Shown: positions 28,061 through 39,111 of the stretch, in pieces | How the letters are laid out: each line of letters begins with the position of its first letter | How positions within the stretch are numbered: position 1 is the stretch's first letter | NCBI RefSeq assembly: GCF_026113935.1 | Contig: NZ_JAPEUL010000004.1 | Coordinates: forward strand, 744,001-808,000 | Source: Marinomonas rhodophyticola | GTDB taxonomy: Bacteria; Pseudomonadota; Gammaproteobacteria; Pseudomonadales; Marinomonadaceae | DNA length: 64,000 bases | Reading direction: 5' to 3' | The notes under the pieces: generated by a model | Databases searched by the model: none | Told to the model about the DNA's origin: nothing | The model's input: only the letters and a program-made list of their open reading frames with translations | Made by a program: the position numbers and the translations under genes

Positions 28061-29190
28061 TTGCTCATAATACGGAATGTAAGTGCGGGGTATAGTGTTT
28101 TCTTCAATAAAAAAATCATAGAAAAGCTTTTGAATCTCGGTTTTGAAGATGAGTTTGGTAACGATCTTAATCAAAAGCATGTGGTGAATTTTTCTTACAT
28201 GATGTTCTGCATTAGCTCAGTGCTTATGCTGGTTGTCTTTACATCACGATGCTTGCCTGCTGTTGCGATTTTTGTTTTGCTGGATTGCTCTTAGGCTTAA
28301 TTGGTTTGCGTTATAACTACAGAGGGTATTTCTATCGCGCGCAAGTAATAATGCCGATTATTAAGATTGTACAGATTGGCATTCTTAGTCTGTTTTACTT
28401 TGGCACAGATAGCGGTCTTCATTGGCTTTTTGTGAATGTTATTGCTTATTCTTTTGTGGTTTTTCGCTCTGATCAGCGCTCAATCAAATATTGGATTGTC
28501 TGTGTATCTACTCTTTTGTTTTTAGTTTGTGAACTATTAGACACAAGGGGTATTTATCTTACTAGTATTGATCAAAATATAGTGATTGTATTGGTGTTTA
28601 TTGCCGTATCTTTTAATTTTGCCATGGTGATCCATCTGGTCATGAACAGGCTTAAGTCGGTGAATCGACACTTGCGTATTTTAGCCGAAAAAGATGAGTT
28701 AACGGGGCTGTCTAATCGAAGGAAGGTATTGGCCGATGCAGTCAATATTTTTGCAGACTCGGTAATCAATAGAGAATCCTGTGTGTTTGCAATTGTGGAT
28801 TTAGACCACTTTAAAAAAATTAACGATACTTTTGGTCATGAGGCAGGTGATCTGGTGCTGTCCAAGGTATCTACACTGATGGCGTCAGTGATTCGCCCCC
28901 AAGATAAGATTGGTCGTTATGGCGGTGAAGAATTTATTGTCATATTGCCCAACACTACCTTGAGTGCGGCTGAGCGGATCATGGAGAATATGAGGCAGTC
29001 AGTCGAAGATATGTTGATCGAGACTGAGCATGGCATTGTTATCCCAGTCACTATCAGCATTGGTTTGGCGCCAATAGAGTCCAGCGTTTCTCGTTATGAA
29101 GAGATATTAGCTCAAGCTGATAAAGGCCTATACGAAGCTAAGCGTAGTGGTCGAAATAGGCTTTCTGCGCTTTCTAATTATCAAAACTAA
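28061..29190 (+). CDS. Membrane diguanylate cyclase (GGDEF), frameshifted; start uncertain
   Basis: Makes c-di-GMP. About six N-terminal helices (from SYMMFCISSVLMLVVF to IVLVFIAVSFNFAMVIHLV) precede a GGDEF domain: LTGLSNRRK, VDLDHFKKINDTFGHEAGD and RYGGEEFIVILP, all catalytic positions intact. RPQD sits five residues before GGEEF, an allosteric I-site for product inhibition. The frame breaks near 28285, where one extra T (GATTGC to GATTTGC) joins AIFVLLD to LLLGLIGL. The start is unclear: TTG 28061 or GTG 28095, the latter needing one more A in an A7 run. Confidence 0.82.
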
Positions 29191-29222
29191 AATATAATCG
29201 CTTCTTTTTGTTGACATATGAG

Positions 29223-29245
29223 TTGTCCACTTTCTCTGTGGATAA
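29223..29245. promoter_or_regulatory. DnaA-box-like inverted pair
   Basis: TGTGGATAA (29237-29245), the complement of the consensus TTATCCACA, lies opposite the near-box TTGTCCAC (29223-29230) with seven bases between. Single DnaA boxes occur by chance, but the facing pair in an intergenic gap may be regulatory for the following gene. This is not an origin: no box cluster and no dnaA or dnaN gene. Confidence 0.3.
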
Positions 29246-29294
29246 ACTTGTTGGCTAATCTATTTTTCCTTTATTTATTCGTGATGAGGCCGTT

Positions 29295-29974
29295 TTGCTC
29301 GAAGTATTGTTTCGTAGTGATGACTACTGGGTCATTGAAAAGCCTGCGGGTATGAGTTTTCATGCAGAATCTGAAGCTGTTGGGGTTATGCAGTTTTTGG
29401 CCAGCTCCTTCCCTGAGTGCTCTTTTTATCCTGTGCACCGTTTAGACAAAATGACATCTGGATTATTGATTGTTGCTTGTAATGCTAAAGCTGCCGCCAC
29501 GTTTGGTAAAATGTTTGAAAATCATGAGATGGAAAAACGTTACTTGGCGTTGTCTGCAAAAAAGCCAAAGAAAAAACAAGGTACTATTGTGGGTGGTATG
29601 GTGCCCAGTAGAAGAGGGCAATGGAAATTAACTAACTCTAGGGAGAATTTGGCGATTACGCAGTTTTTTCTCTTTCTTTTCAAGGGAATAGAGTATTTCT
29701 TGTCAGGCCTTTGACTGGCAAAACCCATCAGATTCGCGTGGCGCTAAAGAGTCTCGGATCACCTATTCTAGGAGATCTTAGGTATGGTGGAGAAGAAGCG
29801 GATAGGGGGTATTTACATGCTTATTCTTTGCAGTTTGATTGGCAGGGAGAGGAAGTGCGTTATGTTAGCTTGCCTAAATTTGGGTCATATTTTTCACCTG
29901 AATTATCTGCTTTTGTTACGGCCCAATTGGCTGAGTCTGTTGTAAAATGGCCCTCTAGAAAGTCATTAATATAA
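29295..29974 (+). CDS. RluA-type pseudouridine synthase, frameshifted
   Basis: Modifies uridine in rRNA or tRNA. The catalytic motif PVHRLDKMTSGLLI holds the nucleophilic Asp, and RPLTGKTHQIRVALKSLGSPILGD is the C-terminal family signature. There is no S4 domain. The frame breaks in a T6 run (29664-29669); seven T would give FFSLSFQGNRVFLVRPL and 226 residues. It begins with TTG, supported by GAGG five bases upstream and no in-frame ATG. Specific target unknown. Confidence 0.83.
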
Positions 29975-30011
29975 CTCGGTAGGAATGATGCCTACTTGAG
30001 AAGGAATTGTA

Positions 30012-31065
30012 ATGAAAAATGTTTTGGTTTATTGCCGTCAAGGTTTCGAAAAAGATTGTGCGGCAGAGTTGTCTGAGATTGCAAGTAGCAAAGGGTTTTA
30101 CGGCTATGCGAAGGTTGTTCCGGATGCTGGTTATGTTGTGTATAACTTTGATCAGACGGATGCAGGAGAGCTATTAATTCAGCAGCTGGATTTTAATCGT
30201 CTCATATTTGCACGCCAGATTGTTGCGGTTAATGATGTTATTGCATTGGAGCAGGGTGGTCGAGTTGAGTCTTTGCTTGAAGCGGCTCGTGAGTTGCCAT
30301 TGGCTGAAGATATTTGGATAGAAACCGCCGATACTAATGATGCGAAAGCGTTATCGAATTTGATTAAAAAACTCGAAAAACCCCTACGGGAAGGCTGGAA
30401 AAAATCGGGCGTTTTGCGTAACAAAGCGATTGGTGTGCGTCACCATGTGTTTATGCTTGATGGAGAATCCGCATACTTGGGCGTGTCTTATGCTGCGTGC
30501 CGTAGTGAGTTTCCCATGGGCATTCGTCGCTTGCGCTTTCCCGCAGCGGATTCCAAGTCGCTCAACTCTAAAGCTAGAAGAAGCTTTTTTACAATTTGTC
30601 CCAGAACGCACTCTTGAGGCAGATTTAACGGAAGGAATGACGGCGGTTGATTTAGGGGCTGCCCCTGGAGGCTGGACGTATCAGTTTGTTAAAAAAGGCA
30701 TTCATGTAATTGCCATTGATAATGGTCCTATGCAAAAAGAACTCATGTCTACTGGCTTGGTGCAGCATGAGAAGGCTGATGGGTTTAAGTTTGAACCCCC
30801 TTACACGGTTGATTGGTTAGTGTGTGATATGGTTGAGCGTCCTATGAAGGTGGCTGAACTGATGGCCAAGTGGTTGGCCAATGGCTGGACAAGGCGTGCG
30901 ATTTTTAATTTAAAACTGCCAATGAAAAAGCGATATCAAGAAGTCTCGCTGTGTTTACAAACCATTGAGGCGATGTTGAAAAAAGCGGGGGTGGGTTACC
31001 ATTATCAGGTAAAACACCTTTATCACGATCGTGAAGAAGTGACCGTTTGTATTATGGTTAGATAG
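30012..31065 (+). CDS. rlmM: 23S rRNA 2'-O-methyltransferase RlmM, frameshifted
   Basis: Methylates the 2'-OH of C2498 in 23S rRNA. The N-terminus MKNVLVYCRQGFEKDCAAEL is the family's THUMP-like domain; the C-terminal Rossmann part has SRSTLKLEEAFLQF, MTAVDLGAAPGGWTYQFV and WLVCDMVERPMKVAELMAKWL. The frame breaks near 30551-30556 (PAAD to PSRS). The observed sequence has one base too many or two too few; one fewer gives 350 residues. ATG 30012 follows SD GAGAAGGA. A strong hairpin terminator lies just downstream. Confidence 0.88.
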
Positions 31066-31098
31066 TGACGCGTAAACACGCGTGCAATTTTAAGTCTT

Positions 31099-31139
31099 AA
31101 TAAACCCCATAACCTCACAGTAGGTTCATGGGGTTTATT
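31099..31139. terminator. Bidirectional terminator between rlmM and L,D-transpeptidase gene
   Basis: AATAAACCCCAT-AACCT pairs with AGGTT-ATGGGGTTTATT, a stem of about 17 bp with one bulged base and a short loop. It sits between two convergent genes. Confidence 0.9.
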
Positions 31140-31142
31140 GCA

Positions 31143-32810
31143 TTAGATGGAGTCTCTAGGGTCGATCGGAGAGTATCCCATGGCTTCTTCCATTAGGTTG
31201 TCTCTTGCGTAGATGTCATTACGAAATTCCAGCATGCCATTTGCGTTTGGCACAACGGTAAAATACACCAAATAAACCGGAATGTAGTTAGGTAAACTGA
31301 TAACCGTGTTGCTGCCTGTTTTTAGTGCGTTGTTCATTTCATTAAACTGTTTGTTGCCTTTGGTGATTGCTTCAGCAAACGCCATAGGCTTTTCTAGTCG
31401 AACGCATCCTGAACTAAAAGCCCGCTCCGCTTCACGGAATAGATGTTTCGCTGGTGTATCGTGCAAGTATATTTCATTTTTATTGGGAAACATGAATTTA
31501 AACTGGCCTAGCGCGTTCCCCTCGTCAGGTTCTTGTTCAAAGCGAAAAGCAAGTTTGTCTTCACTAATCTCTTTCCAGTTTATTTTGGTGGAGTCCAGCT
31601 CTTTTGCACCGATACTCCAGCTTGAATACACTTTATAGCGATGTTTTATAAGATAATTTGGGTCCGCCTGAAGTTTAGGTAGTAGATTTTCTCTGGCAAT
31701 GCGATGGGGAACACGCCACGTCGGGTTGGTGACCATATAAGTCATTAACCCCTTGAACACGGGGGTTTTACGGTCAGGCTTGCCAATGACGGCTTTCATG
31801 GAAGTGAGTTCACCGTTTAAGTGCATGTCTACCGTGTAGTTGGTTAAGTCAACCCAGATGCGATTTGCTTCTAATTCGCTTGGTAGCCAGCGCCATCTTT
31901 CTAGATTGTAGGCAATTTGCTTTGCTCTAGATTTTAATGGGATGTTAAGCATTTCAATGGTTTTTGATCCAGCGGCACCGTCCGCAGTAATATGGTGGCG
32001 TTGTTGAAAACGTATCAATGCTTCTTTTAAGGATGAGTCAAATTGCTCTTCATTTACCTTGCGTGTAGAGAAGCGTATATCGCCGAGTTGAACTAAGCGT
32101 GCCCTTAGCTGTGCAACTCGGGGTCCTGTGTCGCCAGCTGATAAAGGCACTCCCGCACTCACTAATATATCTTTTTCTTTGGCGGCCAGCTCTTGGTAAT
32201 ACACGAGCCATTTTTGTAGTACTTGGTATTGCGGGCTGCGTGGAGCAAATAATGGCAGGGCATTTACCATGTCGGTTGCAGAGTCGAGATATAAGAGCTC
32301 TTTCCAATTATTGTTGGGGGCGTCTAGCTGCCAATTTGGATCGATAAGTTGAGGCTCATAGCGGCCATTACTTAGGTCATGAGCGTAGCTTGTTAATGCA
32401 ATCGTCGCGATAACGTCCATTTCCGCCAGTTGTTGGGAACTGGGTTGTTTTAGTGCTAAATATTCTTTAATGATATCTGAGTGATAATGAATAGGGTTTA
32501 ACCCATGGGTATGGGATTGCTCAAGTACGTCGACAAGCTTATAGATAGACATATTGATTTTTTCATCTTTAATCCACACTGGTTCATAATCGCGTGATTG
32601 GTAAGCATCAAGAACGGTTTCATTTGGCAGTGCTTGGCCGGCAACGGGGGTGAAGGCGTTAAGTGTGAGTGAGACTTGGTTTTTAATGCTGTCTTCTATT
32701 TGTGACTCGCTTGGAGGGACAAGAACAAATGACTTATTTGAGCCAGTAGAGCAAGCGCTCAATAGTAGGCTGGCGCAAATAATAGGGAGGAGTTGTTTTG
32801 CTAATGTCAT
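31143..32810 (-). CDS. L,D-transpeptidase lipoprotein (YcbB/LdtD-like)
   Basis: Makes 3-3 cross-links in peptidoglycan or related bonds in the periplasm. A lipoprotein signal ends in lipobox LSAC (Cys20). A peptidoglycan-binding domain follows at about 230-310 ([33 protein letters not shown]). The YkuD catalytic domain has [12 protein letters not shown] and [11 protein letters not shown] with the Cys nucleophile. Length 555 is close to LdtD. E. coli YcbB is membrane-anchored, so the lipoprotein form is notable. Its ATG overlaps the upstream stop by ATGA, so translation is coupled. Confidence 0.88.
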   Translation of the reverse strand: MTLAKQLLPIICASLLLSACSTGSNKSFVLVPPSESQIEDSIKNQVSLTLNAFTPVAGQALPNETVLDAYQSRDYEPVWIKDEKINMSIYKLVDVLEQSHTHGLNPIHYHSDIIKEYLALKQPSSQQLAEMDVIATIALTSYAHDLSNGRYEPQLIDPNWQLDAPNNNWKELLYLDSATDMVNALPLFAPRSPQYQVLQKWLVYYQELAAKEKDILVSAGVPLSAGDTGPRVAQLRARLVQLGDIRFSTRKVNEEQFDSSLKEALIRFQQRHHITADGAAGSKTIEMLNIPLKSRAKQIAYNLERWRWLPSELEANRIWVDLTNYTVDMHLNGELTSMKAVIGKPDRKTPVFKGLMTYMVTNPTWRVPHRIARENLLPKLQADPNYLIKHRYKVYSSWSIGAKELDSTKINWKEISEDKLAFRFEQEPDEGNALGQFKFMFPNKNEIYLHDTPAKHLFREAERAFSSGCVRLEKPMAFAEAITKGNKQFNEMNNALKTGSNTVISLPNYIPVYLVYFTVVPNANGMLEFRNDIYARDNLMEEAMGYSPIDPRDSI

Positions 32811-33094
32811 TTGTCTTTCCTTTTAAATAAATGGCTGTGTATTGGTTTTGTGTCGTCTTCCAAATTCGACAAAATATGGAGTGCCTCTGTTCTGTTGTTG
32901 CCACAAGTGTATTCTTCTGCTTGAAAATCTGAACATACTTTGGGTCTTAGTGGATCGCCAAAAATGGCACATCGATAGTCGTCCAAAAGTTGCACGCAAG
33001 TTTCCCCAGCCGCTTTCCCGTTTGGCATGCCGGGAATTGGAGAGGAGATCGAGGGTGCCGTGCAGCAAGCGCCACAACTTGGTCGACATTGCAT
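32807..33094 (-). CDS. YkgJ-type cysteine cluster protein
   Basis: A 95-residue protein with the zinc- or iron-binding Cys cluster typical of YkgJ/UPF0153: [15 protein letters not shown], then [27 protein letters not shown] and YTCGNN. Eight Cys are visible. The ATG at 33094 is chosen because it starts right at the cluster; an upstream start would add a basic tail. It overlaps the L,D-transpeptidase start by ATGA. Function unknown. Confidence 0.75.
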   Translation of the reverse strand: MQCRPSCGACCTAPSISSPIPGMPNGKAAGETCVQLLDDYRCAIFGDPLRPKVCSDFQAEEYTCGNNRTEALHILSNLEDDTKPIHSHLFKRKDK

Positions 33095-33269
33095 AGTTGA
33101 TACTCTTATTGTAGCGTTGATTTTAGTCGCAATTCTTCGTGTTTGCTTTGCATAATATTTACAAAACAACACTTTGATTAACTATTTTAGAGTATCGCAA
33201 TCTTGGGTCATAGAGGATAATAAAAAATACACTTGGGCGCGTACAGATATTGTTTTTTAAGGTAGAGTT

Positions 33270-34514
33270 TTGCAGATGATGGCAGAAAAGAAAATACTAG
33301 TAGTCGAAGATAGCCTTATGGTGTCAAAAGTATTGCATCATTTGTTGTCCCAAAACCCTCTTTTTACGCCAGTGTTATGCGCTTGCTATAAAGAAGCGCA
33401 GGAAAACTTTACGGGGGTAGAGGACACGTATTTTGCTGCCATCGTTGATCTTAATTTGCCAGATGCCCAAAACGGTGAGATTGTTGATCTTATTTTAGCG
33501 AGCAAAGTGCCTTGCATTGTGTTGACAGGCACTTTTGATGATAGCTTGCGGTTGCGGTTACTAAATAAAGGGGTGTTGGATTACGTCACCAAGGATAGTC
33601 GTTATTCTTTTGGGCACGTTATCAAGGTAGTGGAGCGACTCAGTAAAAATCAGGGTACTAAGGTCTTGGTAGCAGACGATTCTGCGACTAGCCGTCGTTT
33701 TATTAATAGCCTTCTTCAGCAATATCGTTTTAATGTTATTGAGGTTGAAAATGGTCAAGAGGCACTTGCCAAATTAGAAGGAGATCCGAGTATTCGGATG
33801 TTGATTACCGATCATAATATGCCATTGGTGAATGGTTATGATTTGGTTCGCATGCTGAGGTACAACTCTCGTTTTCAAGATTTAGTTATTATTGGTTTAT
33901 CTGCTGAAGGCGATAACACATTGTCAGCTAAATTTATCAAAGCTGGAGCCAATGATTTTCTCAAAAAGCCTTTTTTTCATGAAGAGTTTCATTGTCGTAT
34001 TGTGCGTAGTTTAGAAGCGCAAGAAATGCTGGAAACCATACGTAATCTAGCGAATGTCGATCCATTAACAAAACTTAAAAACCGGCGTTATTTGTTTGAG
34101 CAGGGAGAGCAGCTTATTCGGAACGCCTCAAGCCCTGTTTCGTTGGTTATGATGGATATAGACCACTTTAAAGCGGTTAATGATACATACGGGCATATCG
34201 TTGGTGATGACTTGTTAAAGTTTATGGGTCTTGAAATCGCGAGTGCTTTTCCTGATATGCTGGCCTGCCGTTTCGGTGGTGAAGAGTTTTGTTTGATGAC
34301 CGAAATTGATGCCGGCGAGTTAATGGCTAGATTGAATCGTTTTTTAGAGAGTCTTAGATCTAAGGAGTTTACGGAAGCGAAAATCGCTCTGACTTGTAGT
34401 GTTGGGGTTTGTGTACGAGGCTCTGGTTTTTTGGAGGAGTATGTTCGGGTGGCTGACGCGAATCTCTATGAGGCTAAAAGGCAAGGTCGAGACAGGATTG
34501 TTTCTGATTTATAG
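33270..34514 (+). CDS. PleD-like response regulator, REC-REC-GGDEF diguanylate cyclase
   Basis: A 414-residue cytoplasmic cyclase switched by phosphorylation. REC1 (residues ~3-120) has VVEDS, IVDLNLPD, VLTGT and VTKDS; REC2 (~130-250) has VADDS, ITDHNMP, LSAEGD and FLKKPF, so both Asp sites look phosphorylatable. The GGDEF domain (~265-414) shows DPLTKLKNRRYL, MDIDHFKAVNDTYGH and RFGGEEFCLM. No RxxD I-site precedes GGEEF, unlike the other cyclase here. It is read alone, convergent to gatB across a terminator; its kinase is not in the window. Confidence 0.92.
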   Translation: MQMMAEKKILVVEDSLMVSKVLHHLLSQNPLFTPVLCACYKEAQENFTGVEDTYFAAIVDLNLPDAQNGEIVDLILASKVPCIVLTGTFDDSLRLRLLNKGVLDYVTKDSRYSFGHVIKVVERLSKNQGTKVLVADDSATSRRFINSLLQQYRFNVIEVENGQEALAKLEGDPSIRMLITDHNMPLVNGYDLVRMLRYNSRFQDLVIIGLSAEGDNTLSAKFIKAGANDFLKKPFFHEEFHCRIVRSLEAQEMLETIRNLANVDPLTKLKNRRYLFEQGEQLIRNASSPVSLVMMDIDHFKAVNDTYGHIVGDDLLKFMGLEIASAFPDMLACRFGGEEFCLMTEIDAGELMARLNRFLESLRSKEFTEAKIALTCSVGVCVRGSGFLEEYVRVADANLYEAKRQGRDRIVSDL

Positions 34515-34542
34515 CGGTGATGCTTTGTGAATCGATTAAAAG

Positions 34543-34583
34543 ACAACCCCCATTTATTGAATGATGCAATTACTGGGGGTTGT
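34543..34583. terminator. Hairpin terminator between the REC-GGDEF gene and gatB
   Basis: ACAACCCCCA and TGGGGGTTGT form a 10-bp perfect stem around a 21-base loop. It separates convergent genes and likely serves both. Confidence 0.75.
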
Positions 34584-34605
34584 TGTGTGACAAACGTCTT
34601 AGTGG

Positions 34606-36050
34606 TTAGCCTTTCAGCATTTTTGCTAGGATTGGGTTAACTAAGCCGGGATTTGCTTTGCCTTGTGATGCCTTCATAACTTGTCCAACAAAGAAGCCAA
34701 TCATCTTTTTCTGCTTGTCTTCGTCAGCGGCTCGATATTGCTCAACTTGAGCAGCATTGGCGTCTAAAATAGTTTGGATCATAGCTTCAATTGCGCCTGT
34801 GTCGGTAACTTGTTTCAGGCCTTTTTTGTCGATGATCTCATCGGCAGAGCCTTCGCCATCCCACATGGCTTGCAGTACGTCTTTGGCTGTTTTGCCGTTG
34901 ATTGTGTTGTCTTTTACACGAACCAACAGTTCGCCAAATGCCTTTGAATCTACGGGGGCGTTTTCAATGTCAATCTGTTCTTGGTTAAGTAGCTTGCTTA
35001 GTTCGCCCATTACCCAGTTGGCGGTTAGTTTTGGATCATTAACCGCTTGGTTGGCATTTTCAAAGTAGCTAGCCATGGCTCTAGAAGAGGATAGAACGTT
35101 GGCGTCGTACTCGCTGAGTGCGTACTCGCTTTGAAAGCGTGCTGCTTTCTGATTTGGTAGCTCGGGTAGGCTAGCTTTGATGTTGTCAACGTATTCTTGT
35201 GTTAATACCACAGGCAGTAAATCTGGGCATGGGAAGTAGCGATAGTCGTTAGCGTCTTCTTTGGAGCGCATACTGCGCGTTTCATTTTTTTCCGGATCGT
35301 ATAGGCGAGTTTCCTGAATGATGCGACCGCCGTCTTCTAGGATATCGGCTTGGCGTTCAATTTCAGTGTAAATGGCTTTTTCGATAAAGCGGAACGAGTT
35401 AACGTTTTTGATTTCGGTGCGAGTGCCATATTCTTTTTGGCCTTTAGGGCGTAAAGAAAGGTTGATGTCACAACGCATAGAACCTTCTGCCATGTTGCCG
35501 TCACAAATACCAAGATAGGTGACGATAGAGTGAATCATCTTGACATAAGCAACGGCTTCTTTTGCTGAGCGAATGTCTGGTTCGGATACGATTTCGAGCA
35601 AAGGCGTGCTGGAGCGATTTAGATCGATACCTGTCATGCCCTGAAAGTCTTCGTGCAAGGATTTGCCAGCATCTTCTTCTAAATGGGCGCGAGTAATGCC
35701 GATGCGTGATGTGGTGCCATCATCTAGCACAACGTCAAGATAGCCTTTTCCAACAATGGGATGATCCATTTGGCTGGTTTGGTAGCCCTTTGGTAGATCT
35801 GGGTAGAAATAGTTTTACGAGCAAAAACAGATTTCATACCAATTTCTGCGTTGATGGCGTGGCCAAACATAACTGCCATGCGTAGCGCTTCTTTATTGAA
35901 CACCGGCAACGCACCTGGCATACCTAGGTCAACAAGGGTTGTTTGTGTGTTTGGCTCCGCGCCAAATCCTACTGCTGCACCAGAGAATAATTTTGATTTT
36001 GTAGAGAGCTGAGTATGAATCTCAAGGCCTATAACGACTTCCCAATTCAT
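34606..36050 (-). CDS. gatB: Asp-tRNA(Asn)/Glu-tRNA(Gln) amidotransferase subunit B, frameshifted
   Basis: With GatA and GatC it converts misacylated Glu-tRNA(Gln) or Asp-tRNA(Asn) to the amide form; GatB binds the tRNA and activates the acyl group. The start is [50 protein letters not shown] and FPCPDLLPV follow. The frame breaks at a T4 run (35813-35816): a fifth T restores [20 protein letters not shown] and 481 residues, so a sequencing indel is likely in this probably essential gene. It starts 2 bp after gatA. Confidence 0.93.
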
Positions 36051-36052
36051 TG

Positions 36053-37515
36053 TTATGCTCCTTTTGCCATGTTGGGTGTTTGTAAGTGCCAGTCAGTGTG
36101 TTGTTGATACTGATGCGCTACGTTGAGTAGCTTGGCTTCGGCAAAGTAGTTGCCCATGATTTGCAGGCCAACCGGCATGCCATCAGCAAAGCCAGCAGGA
36201 ACAGACATGGCTGGAATACCAGCAAGATTCACCGACAATGTGTAGATATCTTCTAAATACATGGCAACAGGGTCATTGGTTTTGCTGCCGAGTCCAAATG
36301 CAGTAGTGGGTGCGACAGGTCCCATGATCACATCGACTTCTTCAAGGGCTTTAACAAAGTCTTCTTTAATAAGGCGACGAATTTTTTGCGCTTTAAGGTA
36401 GTAAGCGTCGTAGTAGCCTTCAGATAGGGCGTAAGTACCAATCATGATGCGTTTCTGAACTTCTGTGCCAAAGCCTTCCGCTCTTGAACGCATATACATA
36501 TCTAATAAGTCTTTGGGATTGTCGCAGCGATGACCAAATCGTACGCCGTCAAAACGAGATAGGTTGGAAGACGCTTCAGAGGGTGCGATCACGTAGTAAG
36601 ACGGGATGCTCAACTGTAGATTTGGCAGTGAAATCTCTTTCACTGTAGCGCCGAGTTTTTCAAACTCTTTGACTGCTGACATAATGACATCGGCTACCTT
36701 TGGGTCTAAGCCATCGCCAAAGTACTCTTTTGGTAAGCCAATTTTTAAGCCGGTTAATGGTGCATTTAGGTTTGCTAAATAATCGTCGGCTGGTTTATCT
36801 GCCGATGTCGAATCTTTTTCGTCGAATCCTGCCATAGCTTGCATTAAGTGTGCGCAATCTTCGGCACTTTTTGCCATTGGGCCACCCTGGTCTAGGCTTG
36901 AAGCATAGGCAATCATGCCAAAGCGCGAGACTCTACCATAGGTCGGTTTAAGGCCCGTGATGCCGCAGAATGAAGCGGGTTGTCGGATTGAACCGCCAGT
37001 GTCAGTTCCTGTCGCAGCAACCGCTAAACCAGCAGCAACCGCGGCAGCGGAGCCGCCTGATGAACCACCAGGAACCATGTTTAAATTCCAAGGGTTTTTT
37101 AACCGCACCGTAAAAACTGTTTTCGTTGGAAGAGTCCCATAGCGAACTCGTCCATATTGGTCTTGCCAAGCATAACTGCGCCAGCTTGTTGGATGCGACT
37201 GGTGACTGTTGATTCGTATGGCGGTACAAAGTTATGCAGCATTTTAGAGCCGCACGTCGTTAATGTGCCTTCGGTGCAGAATAGATCTTTATGGGCAACA
37301 GGAATGCCTGTAAGGCTTGTGCCTTTTCCGCTTTGAAGTAGGGCATCAGCAGTCGCTGCTTGTTCTAGGGCGCGTTCTTCGCTGACGGTGATGAAGCTGT
37401 TTAGTTGTGGATCAAGCTTGGCTATGCGCGCTAAGAAAAGACGGGTCAATTCAACGCTAGAAATGTCTTTGTTGCGTAATTTTTTTGCTAATGTCGCGAT
37501 GCTTTGTTCGAACAT
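36053..37515 (-). CDS. gatA: Asp/Glu-tRNA amidotransferase subunit A, two frameshifts
   Basis: Amidase subunit that frees ammonia from glutamine for GatB. The catalytic Ser-cisSer-Lys triad lies in [13 protein letters not shown] (Lys) and [16 protein letters not shown] (Ser pair), then [16 protein letters not shown]. Two extra bases break the frame: one in GGGACTC (37132-37138 on plus, GAGTCCC), whose removal restores [15 protein letters not shown], and one in a six-A/T run (37095-37100), restoring KNPWNLN. Corrected length 486 residues. The conserved residues are intact, so it is probably functional. Confidence 0.93.
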
Positions 37516-37526
37516 GCTTATCTCTC

Positions 37527-37814
37527 TTAATCGATCACTTTTGGTACGAGGAAAAGGCCTGCTTCGGCTTGCGGCGCGTTCGCTAGGAATGCGTCACGAC
37601 GATTTTCCTCGGTGACTACGTCTTCTCTTAATCTTTGAGTCATTTCAAGCGGGTTGGAAAGCGGTTCAACACCATCGGTATTAACAGATTGCATTTGCTC
37701 GACAAGCGATAAAACGCTAGACAGAGAATGTTGGTATTGATCGGCGTCTGCCTCAGTAAGGGCGAGGCGAGCCAAGTGTGCAATCTTTTGCACGTCTTGT
37801 TTGTCTATGGACAT
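37527..37814 (-). CDS. gatC: Asp/Glu-tRNA amidotransferase subunit C
   Basis: A 95-residue helical protein that stabilises GatA and holds it to GatB. The start MSIDKQDVQKIAHLARLALTE and the tail FLANAPQAEAGLFLVPKVID are family signatures. It is the first gene of gatCAB, 11 bp before gatA, with SD AGGTGG just before the ATG and a plausible promoter upstream. Divergent from mreB. Confidence 0.93.
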   Translation of the reverse strand: MSIDKQDVQKIAHLARLALTEADADQYQHSLSSVLSLVEQMQSVNTDGVEPLSNPLEMTQRLREDVVTEENRRDAFLANAPQAEAGLFLVPKVID

Positions 37815-37851
37815 GTTCCACCTGATATTTTGATTATCGTAAATGGCTTTT

Positions 37852-37880
37852 ATTGTATCCCTTAGTTGTAAGGCTATAAA
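37852..37880 (-). promoter_or_regulatory. Putative sigma-70 promoter of gatCAB
   Basis: On the minus strand TTTATA (37875-37880), 17 bp and TACAAT (37852-37857) match -35/-10 elements at 4/6 and 5/6, about 40 bp before the gatC start. Inferred by consensus only. Confidence 0.5.
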
Positions 37881-38044
37881 GCTAACAGTGTGAAAAATCT
37901 AGCTTATTTTTCATTTATCAAAAAAATTTTAGGAAACAACGAAATACTGGGGAACTTTTTCAACATTTACGCGGAATCAACTTGCCCAATGGTCCCGTGA
38001 TTGTTACATTTTGACGCTGTTCGTTTCGTATTATCAGGGTGTAA

Positions 38045-39095
<1,051 letters not shown>

Positions 39096-39111
39096 AAGTT
39101 AGGAGCGTCCC

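Noticed and set aside
27905-28180. 91-residue minus-strand ORF
   Set aside because: It is antisense to the N-terminal part of the diguanylate cyclase, has no SD, and looks like a chance frame in AT-rich DNA.
37002-37229. 75-residue frame across the gatA break
   Set aside because: It is the middle reading frame of gatA between its two indels ([13 protein letters not shown]), not a separate gene.
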